DNA from: Sphaerosporella brunnea
Lineage: Eukaryota; Ascomycota; Pezizomycetes; Pezizales; Pyronemataceae
Assembly (NCBI GenBank): GCA_008704415.1
Contig: VXIS01000094.1
Location: 1 to 64,000 of the forward strand
DNA length: 64,000 bases
Direction: 5' to 3'
The notes below the pieces were generated by a model. That model saw only the letters and a program-made list of their open reading frames with translations. It searched no databases and had not been told where the DNA came from. How positions within the stretch are numbered: the first letter of the stretch is position 1; each line of letters begins with the position of its first letter. The translations under genes were made by a program, and so were the position numbers. Shown piece by piece: positions 21,525 through 32,700 of this stretch.

Positions 21525-21858
21525 TTAATGCTTTGCCAGGATACAGAGGCTAATCAGGGAAACAAACACGCCAGTCTTCCGGATTGCCCACTTTTGGTTG
21601 GGTTGTGGATTGGATCTGTGATACTTCCACGTGACAACGTCATCGCTTCCTGCGGGCATATCTAACGCGATGTCGTCCGAGTCCGCATTCCAGATAGTGT
21701 AGGTGGCATCGTTGGCATTGAAAAGTATGTGCCACTTGGTCGCGTTTTGAGGTACCGTGGTGCTACTCACGACGGTTCGGGCATTTCCGGCTCGCAGGAA
21801 ATTGTTATTATTCAGGATCCAGTAAAATCCGTCGGCGAGAGGTCGCGCCTGTGACGAT
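21525..21858 (-). pseudogene. Ricin-B-type (beta-trefoil) lectin fragment
   Basis: The minus strand reads ARPLADGFYWILNNNNFLRAG, VVSSTTVPQNATKWHILFN, IWNADSDDIALDMPAGSDDV and NPQPNQKWAIRKT. The repeated W/N-rich short strands and the QKW (QxW) triplet are typical of fungal ricin-B-like carbohydrate-binding folds. Only one to one and a half of the usual three lobes are visible. A stop lies upstream in frame unless an intron ends at the CACAG before GCGCGACC. The far end runs into a short unrelated tail, possibly intron read-through (GTGTTTGT). A partial copy or a decayed multi-exon gene fits best. Confidence 0.5.
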
Positions 21859-21924
21859 CTAGATCAGTACGGAGCCACTCTGCGAGAAGGGAATATGTGT
21901 ACATTAGGACTGGTCATGTTTGAC

Positions 21925-22010
21925 AGTATAGAGTAGAGTAGAGCAAGGAGTCGTCAGGTTTGGACCGTTTGGCAGTATAGAGTGTAGAGTGTAGAGTGTA
22001 GGGTAGAATA
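21925..22010 (+). repeat. GTAGAGT-type simple repeat
   Basis: Alternating AGTATAGAGTAGAGTAGAG and AGTGTAGAGTGTAGAGTGTAGG. A degenerate microsatellite just upstream (on the minus strand) of the lectin relic. Confidence 0.8.
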
Positions 22011-23783
22011 AGGTTTTAAGGAAGATACCTTCAATCGTGAGCGCTCGCCGTCCTTTATACACCCCACTTGCCTTTACCTGCAACGCCCGGGCTCTTGCCA
22101 GTCGGGCACGACCGCGCAGCGTAAGGCGGTCAGTAGTCCGAGAGCATCCACATTGTCCATGCACATGATCGGGAGTTGCGATAGATCAACAACAGCACCA
22201 ACAGGTACACATCCTATGTCATACATGGAATGTGTGTGCTCAAAATTGTCTGACGAACTTGTTCAGCTGGCTGCAGACTTATGGACGTAGGAGGGGTCCA
22301 CGCCTATCGGTCTGCTCTCCTATCACGAGAGATCTGCCAGCTGCAGCTTCGGTCAAGATTGGTGAAGATTGGCCTTACAGCTGACGATTCCTACTATCGC
22401 ATTGCGTGCCAGTTGCGGACAAGTAAGGAGTTATGCGAGACTTTGCCACGCCCCCGCATGGAGCCCCCAGGCATTGAACAAACTGGAGATCCTCCTGTCG
22501 CTCTATAGCGGTCGAATATATCGATTTTCTATAGCAACATACAGCCACCAAGATATTCCAGTTGCAAAAACCCAATCTACTCTATAGAACAGGGGGTGGG
22601 GACGTCCTAGTCTATAGCAACGGCCTAGAACGTCAGAATTGATGTCGAAGCAGGGAAATGTGATCGTCAATAATAGAGGGACGGGAAGGTTTCCGCTGTA
22701 TTAGGGTACCCTGTAATACGGGTATGAAATTCTGTGTAACGGCGCACGACTTCCCCATAACAAAACAGAATGCCAAGACCGTTCTCCTTCCTGAGAAAGT
22801 GGATATTTTTCTCTGTGAAGCCCTTAGAGACGCCATTCTAGGTGTGGGATCCCTTGATCCGCTTTTCTAAAGCCTAACAGCTGTTGTGGAAGTGACTTTT
22901 CGGCTGTGCATTCGAGTTTTGGGTGGGATCGGCGAATTCATTTGTTTTCATTGGATTTTCGTGAAACACATGAAACAGAGAACATGGCCGAATGCAGACA
23001 AAAAAAAGGTTGCCGCACCACCCAAGCGGCCTTAATCAAATTCTCAGTTAACCCCGCACTTTCATGCTTCAAGTTTTTTGGTTTCCTTTTGCTAAAAGCT
23101 TGCCAGCAAATGGATACTGTCAATCGTACTGGTTGCAGGTGTGACAGGGCGGATGGGGAAAGCGGGGCCGGGTATGCATGGCCGACAAAGTGATGCATCT
23201 TCATGGCCCGTTCGCAACTGTCCAGTTAGATTATAGGTGTGTTGTTTGTCATGCCTCATCCATACAAAGCTTCAGTTGCTCTGTCGTTAGAAATATGAGG
23301 TGGTGTTTATGCAGTAAACATCTGCCGACGCTGCGAACAAACATACAATATTTCGATTGTAACTACCACGCCTACAAGAGGCTGGTTGGCGTGCTTCCTC
23401 CTAGGACGTATCGGAGGACGGTGAAAACGCACCAAGCACCACCACTGGACCTCCTCAACTGCACTGCTTATCATGACGCTTGAGGACAAGAGTCCGGTCC
23501 CGGGACACACTCAGTCCTGCCTGAAGATTGGTTTCACTCACTCTCCAACCAGTATCTTAGGGAAATATCACATAACCCTAAGGTAGCCTTCCTCGGCGGA
23601 ACTGTCGTTCGCGTTTCGCAAATGTGCAATTTCTGTCCAGGGCCCCGAAGCCGTCGTCTCGTCTCCTGATACCCCCAATTCCACTCGGTAGGGGTTGAGC
23701 GAACTAAGAGCGGATGTCGCCGTGATGAGAGAGGGTCGGACGTGGTTATAGTTCTTGATTTGTGCTGTGGTCAGGTTCTACGC
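22011..23783. other. No gene seen; holds one copy of a short dispersed repeat
   Basis: 22331-22430 (GATCTGCCAGCT...GATTGGTGAAGATTGGCC...CTGACGATTC) resembles 58521-58640 and 58681-58735. Otherwise only short, overlapping, unsupported frames. Confidence 0.45.
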
Positions 23784-24110
23784 CAGTGTTCTAATGGCCG
23801 GCCCAAAAAGCCCGGCTGTGCGGGCGGGCTGCCAAAAGGCAACAGCCCGGCTGTCTCAAATCACGACGGGCTGGCTGCCGGGCTGCCAAGCACTTTCGAC
23901 TGCGGTGAACTTCTCATGCAACCATCAGTTTGACCTAGTTACGTCGTAAACGGAAGAGTGTTTCTGTGTAGCTGTTGCTTTGTTCCCCATAGCGCATGAT
24001 CCCTTCATCCGCTGGAAGCCCCGCCAGCCAGCCCAACGTGGGCTGCAGCCCAAACAGCCCGCCCGTCTTTGCGATCAGCCCCACGGGCGGGCTGGCTATT
24101 AGGAACACTG
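23784..24110. mobile_element. hAT-type MITE, 327 bp, with 8 bp target duplication
   Basis: Starts CAGTGTTCTAATGGCC and ends GGCTATTAGGAACACTG, imperfect inverted repeats with the CAGTG ends typical of hAT elements. The flanking octamers are TTCTACGC (23776-23783) and TCCTACGC (24111-24118), a 7/8 target duplication. The arms are rich in CCCGGCTG/GGGCTGGC repeats. The centre is unique. No coding capacity. Confidence 0.85.
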
Positions 24111-24456
24111 TCCTACGCACCCTAACAATTCCTGCCACACCAAAAAAAAATCGCGAGCGTTTATGGAAATTGATCCACCGTTCTATGGGCAGCGTAGCCC
24201 AGCCAGTGTTCCCGCACCAACACCCGAGTACAACTGCACTGATGGGATTCCACGGAATGTTCTCGATCAACTCGCCTTGGGCCCCGCACTTTTCATTTTC
24301 GCCCCGCCGACGGGATGTCTCCTCCTACCTAGCTAGGGAAAACAAAAGGCTCGAGCCAAAGCTCAGCTCGTCAGGCAACAGGCTCGAGCCAGCTCGGCTC
24401 GCCGAAGGGTCAGGCTCGGCTCGGCTCTGCTCGAGTCGGCTCGGCTTAGGTCCATC

Positions 24457-25050
24457 TAGTGATGGAAACGAGCCCACTCGAGTCGAGCCGAGGGGTACGC
24501 TCGAGCAGGCTCTGCTCGAAGAGGCCGGAGGCTCGTCAAGCCGAGTCGAGCCTGTAAAGCTCGAGCTTTCGCTCGAGCGGCCATACGATTTCCGATGCGC
24601 GAACCGGCAGACAAGGAGGATGTCAAAAACGGTCCGATTCTCGGAGCCTATATATTCAATACTGATATACTAGTACTCTAACCCGAATCGCGGCGCGCGC
24701 GGTTCCTCCGCTTGTCATAAGGCCTCTGCCGGTGCCAGTGCGTCTCTGTTGCTCGCGGCAGCATCTTCAGGTTGCGCGGGTTGGGCCTCTAAGCCATAGA
24801 GTTCCCAATCGTCAACGGTTTTCTGATTGAGCCCACTTTTGAGCAGTAGAACCGCACTGCTGGATTGCTTAAGGAGACGGTTTCGCTTCTTGCTTATCAC
24901 GTCCATGGAATTCGAAAAGCTCGAGCTAAAACTCGGCTCTTGGGGCAACTGGATCGAGCCTGCTCGGCTCCCCAGTGGGTACGGCTCTGCTGTGCTCGGC
25001 TTGATGCTCGAGCTTTTTGCTCGAGCCGACTCGGCTCGTTTCCATCACTA
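24457..25050 (-). mobile_element. hAT-derived deletion element, 594 bp, with perfect 8 bp target duplication
   Basis: Terminal inverted repeats TAGTGATGGAAACGAGCC at 24457 and its complement ending at 25050. The flanking octamer GGTCCATC is identical on both sides (24449-24456 and 25051-25058). The arms are dense in GCTCGAGC/CGGCTCG motifs. The interior keeps coding sequence of a parent element (see 24715-24906). It lies inside an older sequence of the same GCTCG-rich kind whose right end CCATCACTA is at 25062. Confidence 0.85.
24715..24906 (-). pseudogene. hAT transposase C-terminal remnant
   Basis: The minus frame reads MDVISKKRNRLLKQSSSAVL and LLKSGLNQKTVDDWE. The run VISKKRNRL followed by a hydrophobic LLLKS helix is the signature of the hAT C-terminal dimerisation region. 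It is confined within the hAT-type ends at 24457-25050, which supports the element's origin by internal deletion of an autonomous hAT transposon. Confidence 0.65.
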
Positions 25051-25379
25051 GGTCCATCACTAATTTTGGCGGAGCGTCTAAGTAGGATGCATGGCTAGTG
25101 CGCCACAATAAGGCTGCTAATGAGAGAATTCAAAGTTGTTGTGCCGATCATATCGCGGCACTCGACTATTTTTCGGCCAAAGTACTACCTAACCACCATC
25201 AATAGGGCCCTCAATGGCGACATTCAGCAACCACAGTTGTCACATCAGGATCAATGGCCCCCTCAGCGACAATAGCACCAACATGTAGTAAACTATATAA
25301 CCCCCCGCCCGTTGAAGCTCTCGCCGCCTCATCTCCAGCACTATCCTCCTCCGACGTTTACAACAATAACCTTTGTAAA

Positions 25380-25726
25380 ATGCCCAACAATCTCAATCTC
25401 CGCCGCTCAACGCGTGCCGCCGCTGCCGCCGCAACCACCAAGCTTACGGCGCTCCACGCCGAACACAAGTTGAACAGTCGGGCACGTCCTTTCGGCAAGC
25501 GCCGAAAGCGACCCGAAGACACCAGCAGGTGTACCTGCATTTGGAAGACGACGATCACGAAAAAGAGTGAGTGATTGTGCAGGCGTTTCTTTTTTTAATG
25601 GGTAGTACTGATGTGGTTGCAGAGTATCTTTTTAAGAAGTGTGGGGTCGCCCCACATCGAAAGATCAATGGGAGGCTTCCTCCCTTGAGGTTTCCCCACA
25701 AGAAGTACGGGGGAGGTGGAAGGTAG
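25380..25726 (+). CDS. Small basic hypothetical protein, two exons
   Basis: A TATATAA motif near 25288 and a CT-rich leader precede AAAATGCCC at 25380. Exon 1 is 25380-25566, the intron 25567-25622 (GTGAGT...GCAG, 56 bp), exon 2 25623-25726 ending TAG. The product is 96 residues: an Ala-rich stretch after LRRSTR, a basic segment (RPFGKRRKRPED), then KKCGVAPHRKINGRLPPLRF and a GGGGR end. No family is recognised. Basic content suggests nucleic-acid binding or nuclear location, which is only a guess. The start could instead be the upstream ATG at 25254, but the leader features favour 25380. Confidence 0.45.
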
Positions 25727-27659
25727 TGGCGGTGCAGTGGGGATATATCTGTTTCTTGTTTTTTTTTTTTTCTCTCTATATTTGTTGCATTTTTTTTCTC
25801 TCAACTTCTTGTTCTTTCGAATCCACGTGATAAAAGACACAGCCAAGGGAGCGAACACCAATGGCGCAATTTTCACCTTTCGACATGCAGCATGCAGGAG
25901 AATGAGGGGAAGGGCAGAGGACAGGGCTTACTTACGATGGACTACACAAAGACGAGGCTCTGATCTTGGAGCGGGTTTCCCGAGCTGATTGGACGTGTTT
26001 CCTTTGTTGACGCTGTTGTGAATTCTTCTTGTTTTTGAACTGCGTCTTGTGCTCACCGCACTCATGGCCATAGCTGAAAGGCTGCATGCCGGATGGATAA
26101 ATAAATAGATAAGTAAACAAACAAAAATAAATAAATAAATAAATAAATAAATATACGGCATATGTCCAGCATACCGCCTCGAAACCTGCAAAAAGAGCAG
26201 GCTACCATCGAATCTTTGAGTTGTCCAGGATTCCACAACATAAGGCGAGAGTTAGGACGGGAGCGGGCTCAGCTGAAAGCGAAAGACCTCGGGAATAGGG
26301 CGGACTGGAGGCTACGGTACCATGCGAAAAAGATAGAATACGCCGATTGCCCCTTCACCTGGTAATTCTTGTAGACCTACAGCGTCCACAAAGTGCGAAC
26401 ACTCAAAGAGCATTTCAACTCTTTTCCAGGAGGCCCAATTCTAGCCTGCGTGGCACGCCAAAATTGCTTTTTTTGTGGGGTGTATTTTATATAAATACGC
26501 GTAGCATAAACAACTCAATTAGTTGGGTGTTGTCTCTAAAGTCTCTATTCTTGCCAGTGTGGTTTTAATACCATTCCAGATTCCCGACAACTCAACGCCG
26601 CTGTCATGCTCAACGCAGCGCGACGAACACACCCGGAATCGCCACAACCACCATCCGACCATTGAGAGGGAAGGGCCCTGTGAGTCTGTAGAGGCACGGA
26701 TTCAAGTAGCAATTGAGGTTCTGATGGGGAGAGGGGCGAGGAAAAATTCAAATCTATGCCTGGGGACACCACCCAACTTCACCATGCTCCACCACCATCA
26801 CACACATTTACAAATTAAAGGCTTGGTATAGATCAATAGAGAACTCATTGGAAATACTATTCTATAGGTTCAGAAGAAAAATAAAATGGTGGTGGAAGGT
26901 GGTGAAGCGGGGTGAAAAGGCCAAGTATGGCAAGAAATGGCATGGCTTAGTAAACTCATATCCAATAACACGAGTGCCAGTCCATGAAGAAACTTCATCC
27001 ATAACGCCGGCCATACGCCCCTAAAACCAAAGAAAACGCAAAAAGACACCTGTCTTTGTGAATTTTGGACCCCAAAATCGTCCCTACGGGTCTCAGCAGG
27101 GCTTTATTTTGAAGCTACAAGGCTTTGGACTCCGGCGGGGCAACTTCTTTCTCTATTCCAAATGCTAGAGCTGGAGTCGCATTGCTTCAGCGCTCGGGGT
27201 CAATCGGCCGCTGGCTCGCAACGATATTCACATCCTAACCCCAGTGTCTACTCTTAGTATGTACCTAGCATTGCAGCATCAATAAAACCCGGATGAGCGA
27301 ATGCCGAAACTTGAATATTTATCATGTATGCTATGACCTGTGAAGTGCGAAAAGGAACAAGAAGAGTGCTAGCAAATGGAGAGATACCCTCACGAGCGCG
27401 TCGTCTGCAGGAAAGCGATCACGAGGAAGCCATCGGTACCCAACCTTGTGGTGAGGAATCCCCGGGATTCCCTAACCACGCACTGCGATTATTTTGTGAC
27501 CGCCCGCACGTGATGACCTTGGCAAACGACTAACAGCGCCGGTTTGGAAATGTATAGTTATCCTGTTGCGCGGCTAAATGAAAAACACAAAGCAAAGACA
27601 AAGTAACAAACAACGACTTGACGAATCAACAACCCCATCGCCCCAACCGGCTGCATGTC
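25727..27659. other. No gene seen; AAAT microsatellite
   Basis: Contains an (AAAT)n tract at about 26097-26153. The ORFs here overlap on both strands without family signs. Confidence 0.45.
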
Positions 27660-28913
27660 CTAGATACCATTTGCACTTGCCCTTGCAGCCTCCATCTCCT
27701 GCGCCATGCCTAGGATATCTTGTGCGGCCGCTAACCTGCCGGATGCGGTAGACAGGTCATGAATAGGCCCCTCTTGGAGGGTCATGAACGGCAGGTCCTG
27801 CGCGGGGGAATGCTCTGCGGTGCCACATTCCTCGCTGGGACTGGCGACACAAGGAAGGAGCGGTGAGCGCTGAGGGGTTTGCTCTGCCGGATTGGGGAAG
27901 ATGTAGTCGAGGTATTCTGGCGAGAACTCGACCCACTTCAGCTGGAGGTAATAATTGTTTGCCACAACCAGAAAGAAGCTTGAACACGGAAGGGTTTCTG
28001 TCAGCATAGTTCAAGGAAGGTGGGAGGGAGGATAGGATACCGTTTGTGGCATCGGTCGCCATCTTGGCTCCGGTGCGTAGCTACGAGCGCGAGAAGTTTG
28101 GACACTTGCTTCGCAAGCACTTTCTGCGACTCCCGCAGGGCGGCTGTACCCGCTTCGTCGTCGTCGTCGTCCACCACACTATTCCACTGGGGCTTACATT
28201 CCAGCGCGGTGATCGGTGCAGTCTCTGCCGATAAATTCAAAACCACCGTTATCCTCCGATTCAAACCTGCCGGCGCGAGTGACTACTTGGGTGCGTCGAG
28301 GATAGAGGGAAAACCTAAGGCGTTGCGCAGGTACCTGGTCACGGAGGCTCAAGACAACCAACAGGAACGGGCTCACCATGCTCAACGTCAGCTGGTTGGG
28401 CACGATTCGGGCTTGCGGCAGGACCCGGGGACGTGCGAAGCTAGGTAGCGGGAGGAAGCGCGGAGCTTTGTAGGGGGTGCTGCCGTACGCACTCGCGTCC
28501 ACCGGGCGCGTCGGGCACGATGGGGAAAGTCCTTGTTTAGCGGGGGTGACGGGTTGGTGGCGTGCGCTGATCCTGCTGTCGTCCGCCTCCCGCAGCAGGT
28601 CCGCCAGCGCTGAGTAGAAAATGTGCGAGCAACCGGCGTCTACCATTGCGTCGGGGCCGGCATCGAGGAGTTCGCGGGCGCTGGGAAACAGTTGCAGCTG
28701 GGAGCAGAGGGCGGTGTTGGCCGCGAAATTCAGCGCGGCATGGGGGGTAGAGTGCTGCGGCACAGAAAGCACGCGGTAGATCTGAAGGTGCTCGAAGCGC
28801 GAGCTGCTGCCACTCCGTTCGATCAGAATCCGCGCGGCGCTTTGCAGAGTGAGCGGTGCGGGATAGCGCGCGTGGAAATCGGCGATGGTTGCGGGTGCGG
28901 GAAGGGTCGTCAT
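27660..28913 (-). CDS. Hypothetical protein, three exons
   Basis: Minus-strand exons 28913-28335, 28186-28085 and 27941-27660 join in phase for 320 residues. The start is MTTLPAPATIADFHARYPAP, with a further in-frame Met five codons upstream. Exon 1 looks globular and helical (ALADLLREADDSR). Exon 2 has an acidic run (DDDDDE) followed by a helix (RESQKVLAKQVSKLLAL) with coiled-coil character. Exon 3 begins LKWVEFSPEYLDYIFPNP. Intron 1 (GTACCT...CCCCAG) could alternatively start at GTGAGC 36 bases earlier. Intron 2 uses GTAGCT, and a competing GTATCC site gives a less protein-like frame. No known domain is recognised. It lies just left of a Harbinger element. Confidence 0.5.
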
Positions 28914-29306
28914 GTTGCGGCATCGCACCGTGCGGGGTCGGTTGTTGAAGCTGGCAACAGCGCTTACCGTGTGGCGCGGCTATTTCTTGCGAGATGTGGG
29001 AGTACTCGTACTTTATGATAGGTGTTCACGACTCTGAATTTACAACGCTGAATTCGCGCCTAGATCCCTGCAGAATTCGACTTGTCAAGTTTCGCGTCTC
29101 AAATTCTTCCCCAAAACTACGTCCTGATGCGGATTAGCCGTGACATGTATTTTTTTATATTTTTTTTTCAGCCTTACAACACAGCGCATCGCAACTCAGC
29201 GCATCGCAACTCAACACCTGTATAGGAGTACAGCACCCTCCTCTTGTGTGCACGGTAATCCCATCAACAGCATCCAGAAAGTATGTACCTAACTAACTGA
29301 ACGACA

Positions 29307-29515
29307 GTCCCCGCCGAGCCTGCGTTGGGAGTCCCTACCAAGCCTGCCCCGAGTCCCCGCCGAGTCCCCGCCGAGCCTGCACTGGGAGTCCCCACCGAGC
29401 CTGCGCCGTGTCCCCGCTGAGCCTGCCCTGAGATGTCACCGCCGAACGTGCGTCAAGTCGCCGCCGAGTCCTCGCCAAGCCTGCACTGGGAGTCCCCGCT
29501 GAGCCTGCGCCGAGA
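29307..29515 (+). repeat. GC-rich minisatellite
   Basis: Degenerate units of the form GAGTCCCCGCCGAGCCTGC, about 20-40 bp, repeated roughly eight times ahead of the Harbinger transposase relic. Confidence 0.75.
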
Positions 29516-29631
29516 CTTCGCTGAAAATGGGCAAGAAAGCGATAAAGACAATGGTGATGGATACCTTGACGACGACGGCTGCTGTTCATTGTTCACTGGT
29601 TTCTCAGGTTGTGGAGAACTACTGTGAAGAC

Positions 29632-30931
29632 ATGGAGAATGACAATATCGCGAGTGCCTCGGAACACTCAGATCTAGCTTTCGATTAGATGGTGGAAGTA
29701 CTTAGTAAATCTACACAGGCAGTCTGCGCACTGATTACAGAGGCCAAAGATCTGTCTCAGCTGCGAAGACTTCCTACTGTGCCAACCCCTCGCTTGTCAC
29801 ATTGATATTTGAGGGCTACATGATGACCGATCGCAAGAGATTTCAGCGAAATCTCCGCGTTTCCCCTGCATGTTTCCTACGATTGGAAGAGAAGCTCAGT
29901 GCACACCATGTCTTCGAAAAAAAAACCCGGACCAATTGACCAGCTGTCGGTGAGGTACCAGTTGGCTATTGCACGGTACCGATTTGGTCATGAAGGGTCT
30001 GCCTCATCATGCGAGGCTGTTGCGCAGTGGGCAGGGGTATCGGCAGGAATAGTGGACAAGGCTATACGAAGGGTGATGAGAGCAGTGCTAAGCTTTCACG
30101 ATGAGGCGATACGATGGACTACCAACGAGGAAAAAGAACAAGCGAAAAGCTGGGTGGAAAGTCGCTCCTGCAAGGCATGACGGAATGGTTTTTGCATGGT
30201 TGATGGGACACTTGTTCCGCTGTATGGGAAGCCTCACCATTTTGGAGAGAGCTACTTTGACCGGAAGAGCAACTACTCGTTAAAAGTTCAGTTAATATCG
30301 CTGCCGAACCTTCGAATTATTGATTACATCGTTGGACACACCGGGAGCAAGCATGATAGCTCGGTGTTTAAAGATTCCCTTACCATGGAAAAACACAATG
30401 AACTTTTTCAAAATGGCGAGTAATTCAGCGTATTCATTGGAGACGTGGTCTACAGCTCCTTACAAGAAACCTCTCAGCGAATGTCCAAACAACACAACCT
30501 TCAACTACTTTGTCTGCCGGGTGAAAGTACGCTCTGAGCATGCGGTTGGATATTTGAAAGGACGGTTTCAATCGTTACGCAGACTGCGACAGCAAGTGCG
30601 CAATGAACGGTTCCACGAACTGGCATGGGCTAGGGTTAAAACCTGCATAGTTTTACATATGCTTTGTTTTTGGATAGAGCAAAAACTACCTGATGGGGAG
30701 ATGGTAGAGGAGTTGATGAGGGAAGGGTATGATCATGAGCGAGTGGGAAATGGGAACGAAGAAAATTGGGAAGACTTTTGTGATACAATTGATCTTGACA
30801 AAGCAGGGAGGCTACAAAGAGAAGAAGCATTGCAAAGAGCACGTGTTAACCTGAGTGCGGGCCAAAAAAAAAGAATTGAACTAAGGGAGAAGCTTTTTGA
30901 CAGCGGTGTTGTACGCCGAACGCAGCAGTAG
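29632..30931 (+). pseudogene. HARBI1-like DDE transposase, multiply disabled
   Basis: Recognisable segments in order: LSQLRRLPTVPTPRLSH, FQRNLRVSPACFLRLEEKL, SVRYQLAIARYRFGHEGSAS, CMVDGTLVPLYGKPHHFGES (first Asp), VGHTGSKHDSSVF (second Asp), then TAPYKKPLSECPNNTTFNY and VRSEHAVGYLKGRFQSLR (Glu), followed by a helical C-terminus. The DDE set is therefore all present. Lesions: TAG near 29684, a frame change near 29807, a frameshift at the A-run near 29919, TGA at 30178-30180 where related proteins have Trp, and TAA at 30421-30423 with a small deletion. PIF/Harbinger transposases need the Myb-like partner encoded downstream on the other strand. This copy cannot make full-length protein as assembled. 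Confidence 0.85.
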
Positions 30932-30996
30932 TAAATACATAAAATTTAGCTAGAATTCAGGTACAGGAGACGCGGGCCTTGACGTCTTTCCTGTTC

Positions 30997-32044
30997 CTAC
31001 TGAGAAAGAAGAAATGGATATCTGCTTATTTCCGCTCGAAACTTAGCCTCCCGTTTGGCCAGCTGGTGGGCATCTTCGTGCTTCCTCTGAGCTAAAGCTT
31101 TGTCTTCCATCTCCAGTTTGAACTGACGCTCCTTTTCGTTGTCAGCCAGCTGACGCTCTTGAAGTTTCAGCTTGAGGTCTCCTCTCTGTGCTTGTATTTT
31201 GCCGCTGTTTACCGCTGTAACATCAAGCCTCCGTGAAGACTCCTCTAGAGTATCAAAAACGTTCTTTGAGATACGTGCTTTTTTTTCCTGTACTGACTCG
31301 AGGTCTTGCACGGATCGTTTCGCAGATTTACCACCCTCCGTGATCTCTTTTTTCGGCGTGGAAGATAGTAGTTTCTCAAAGGATGCAGAATGATCGTGTC
31401 CAGACTTGGAGTTGGACACTCCTGTTGGATTGTAGTTAGGCTGTGGTGACCATAAGGCATGTAGATTATCCCACCAGGGCCACTCCGCTCGGTAACGCTC
31501 GATAAGATTTTTCTGCGCAGCTCGGCGTGCGCTCTGACGATTTTGACGCTGCTCAAGCTCTGTATCCGACAAGCCGTCTTCATCTGTATTGCTTGAAAGG
31601 TCTTCCAAATTATCATCGTTTTTTATGCCCTGTCCCGTAGTTTTTAAAGCAGCCACTTTGAGTTGGTAATCTGCTTAAGCCTTTATCATGGGTTAAAATC
31701 AATATGCTTCTTTTCACAAAAGGTACTTACCTTGCCAGACGGTTCCCAATAGAGCCAGTTAACTTTTGTTGGTGTTTGGAATCCTCCAAGTCGACTCCAG
31801 GGAGGTCGATGAAAATGCGACGTGCCAACTCCCACCACCAGTACTTATTAGATTTTCCCGATGAATTTTTTCCATTCGATGTGGACGAATCGTAGAAGAG
31901 GCCGTCACGTATCTGCGCATTTTCTGTGCAATGCTGGACAAGTCGGAGTGTGTACTCAGGATTGGCCGCCCAGTTGATGTTGGGAAGCTTCAAAGCCGAA
32001 ATAATTTCATTTTGGGGTGCAGTGTTCTTGTTGGTTGCAGACAT
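30997..32044 (-). pseudogene. Myb/SANT-like partner protein of the Harbinger element
   Basis: The N-terminal part (32044-31732) has NINWAANPEYTLRLVQHC and NKYWWWELARRIFIDLPGVD, the spaced tryptophans of a Myb/SANT-like DNA-binding domain. The C-terminal part (31656-30997) has a Trp motif (YRAEWPWWDNLHALW), a basic/acidic middle and a long charged coiled coil (QERQLADNEKERQFKLEMED). A GTAAGT donor follows the N-terminal part and a TTAAGCAG acceptor precedes the rest, but splicing them leaves a one-base frame conflict, so a frameshift is likely. Partner proteins of this kind bind the transposon ends and recruit the DDE nuclease. Confidence 0.65.
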
Positions 32045-32479
32045 TGTGGGGGTTGTGGTTGTGGCGATAATTTTTCTTCAGGGTTGTGATGAGAGTCAGA
32101 AGGATCACGAAGAATTTTTTTTTTTTACGTGGCTTAGTTGGGGTTCAGGGTTGAAACAGCTCTGGAGCTACTTCAAGAATTCACGCGCTTAGGTGGCTAT
32201 TTGATTTGATTGAGGTGCCGAATTCTGTTGAATTCGGCTGAATTCCGGGGTCCTTATGTGTGGCGCAGCGCATAAGTTCAGCGCACGGCGCCGCGGAGAC
32301 AAGGGGACGATGGGACAGGTGCGCTGTAGACGCCGCAGGCGCCTGTCCGGGTGGCTGCACACCACCTTCGGCCACCCATCAACCTTATCAGCGATCTCTG
32401 CAGGCCCGCTGAGGAACTCGTAGGCGGTGCGATTCCGGTAGTCCGTGGGTGGTGGTACGTGGGTAGATGCCGCAAAGTC

Positions 32480-32700
32480 GTTGATCGTCGGCATCTCCAA
32501 CTCTCGCAATGGCCACGATCACCATTTCCTCAGGCCGACCGGTGGATTGCCGGTGCGCTTGTGCCAGTGTACGCATAGATGCCCGTGCAGGAAAGCCTGG
32601 ATTCGGCTTCTGCGATCGAATCTGACCCCAAACTCCGAGATGCCCACACCGTCAATTCCCGCCACTGCCGCGGTAGAATGGTTTGAAAACCTCACCTTCG
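32480..32700 (+). repeat. Dispersed repeat family R, copy 1
   Basis: Contains CACCATTTCCTCAGGCCGAC, CTGACCCCAAACTCCGAGAT and the following CACCGTCAATTCCCGCC block. Diverged copies lie at 34490-34670 (+) and 49215-49385 (-). Translated frames of copies 1 and 3 resemble each other (NSRNGHDHHFLRPTGG against NSRDGHDHHLLGPTGG), so the family may include coding or 5' regulatory sequence of a multi-copy gene. Confidence 0.65.

Larger units (their letters stand above)
29030..32260. mobile_element. Decayed PIF/Harbinger DNA transposon
   Basis: Two convergent genes, a HARBI1-type DDE nuclease (29632-30931, +) and a Myb/SANT-like DNA-binding partner (30997-32044, -), form the standard two-gene layout of PIF/Harbinger elements. 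Both ends carry clustered GAATTC motifs (about 29050-29085 and 32218-32248). A weak inverted match CAGAATTCG...TCAA joins 29072 and 32213. The exact termini and the 3 bp duplication could not be fixed. Both genes are broken, so this copy is inactive. Confidence 0.7.

Noticed and set aside
28537..28923. 128-codon minus ORF overlapping exon 1 of the 27.7-28.9 kb gene
   Set aside because: Alternative frame of the same sequence with Arg/Pro-rich shadow composition; the other frame splices into a coherent protein.
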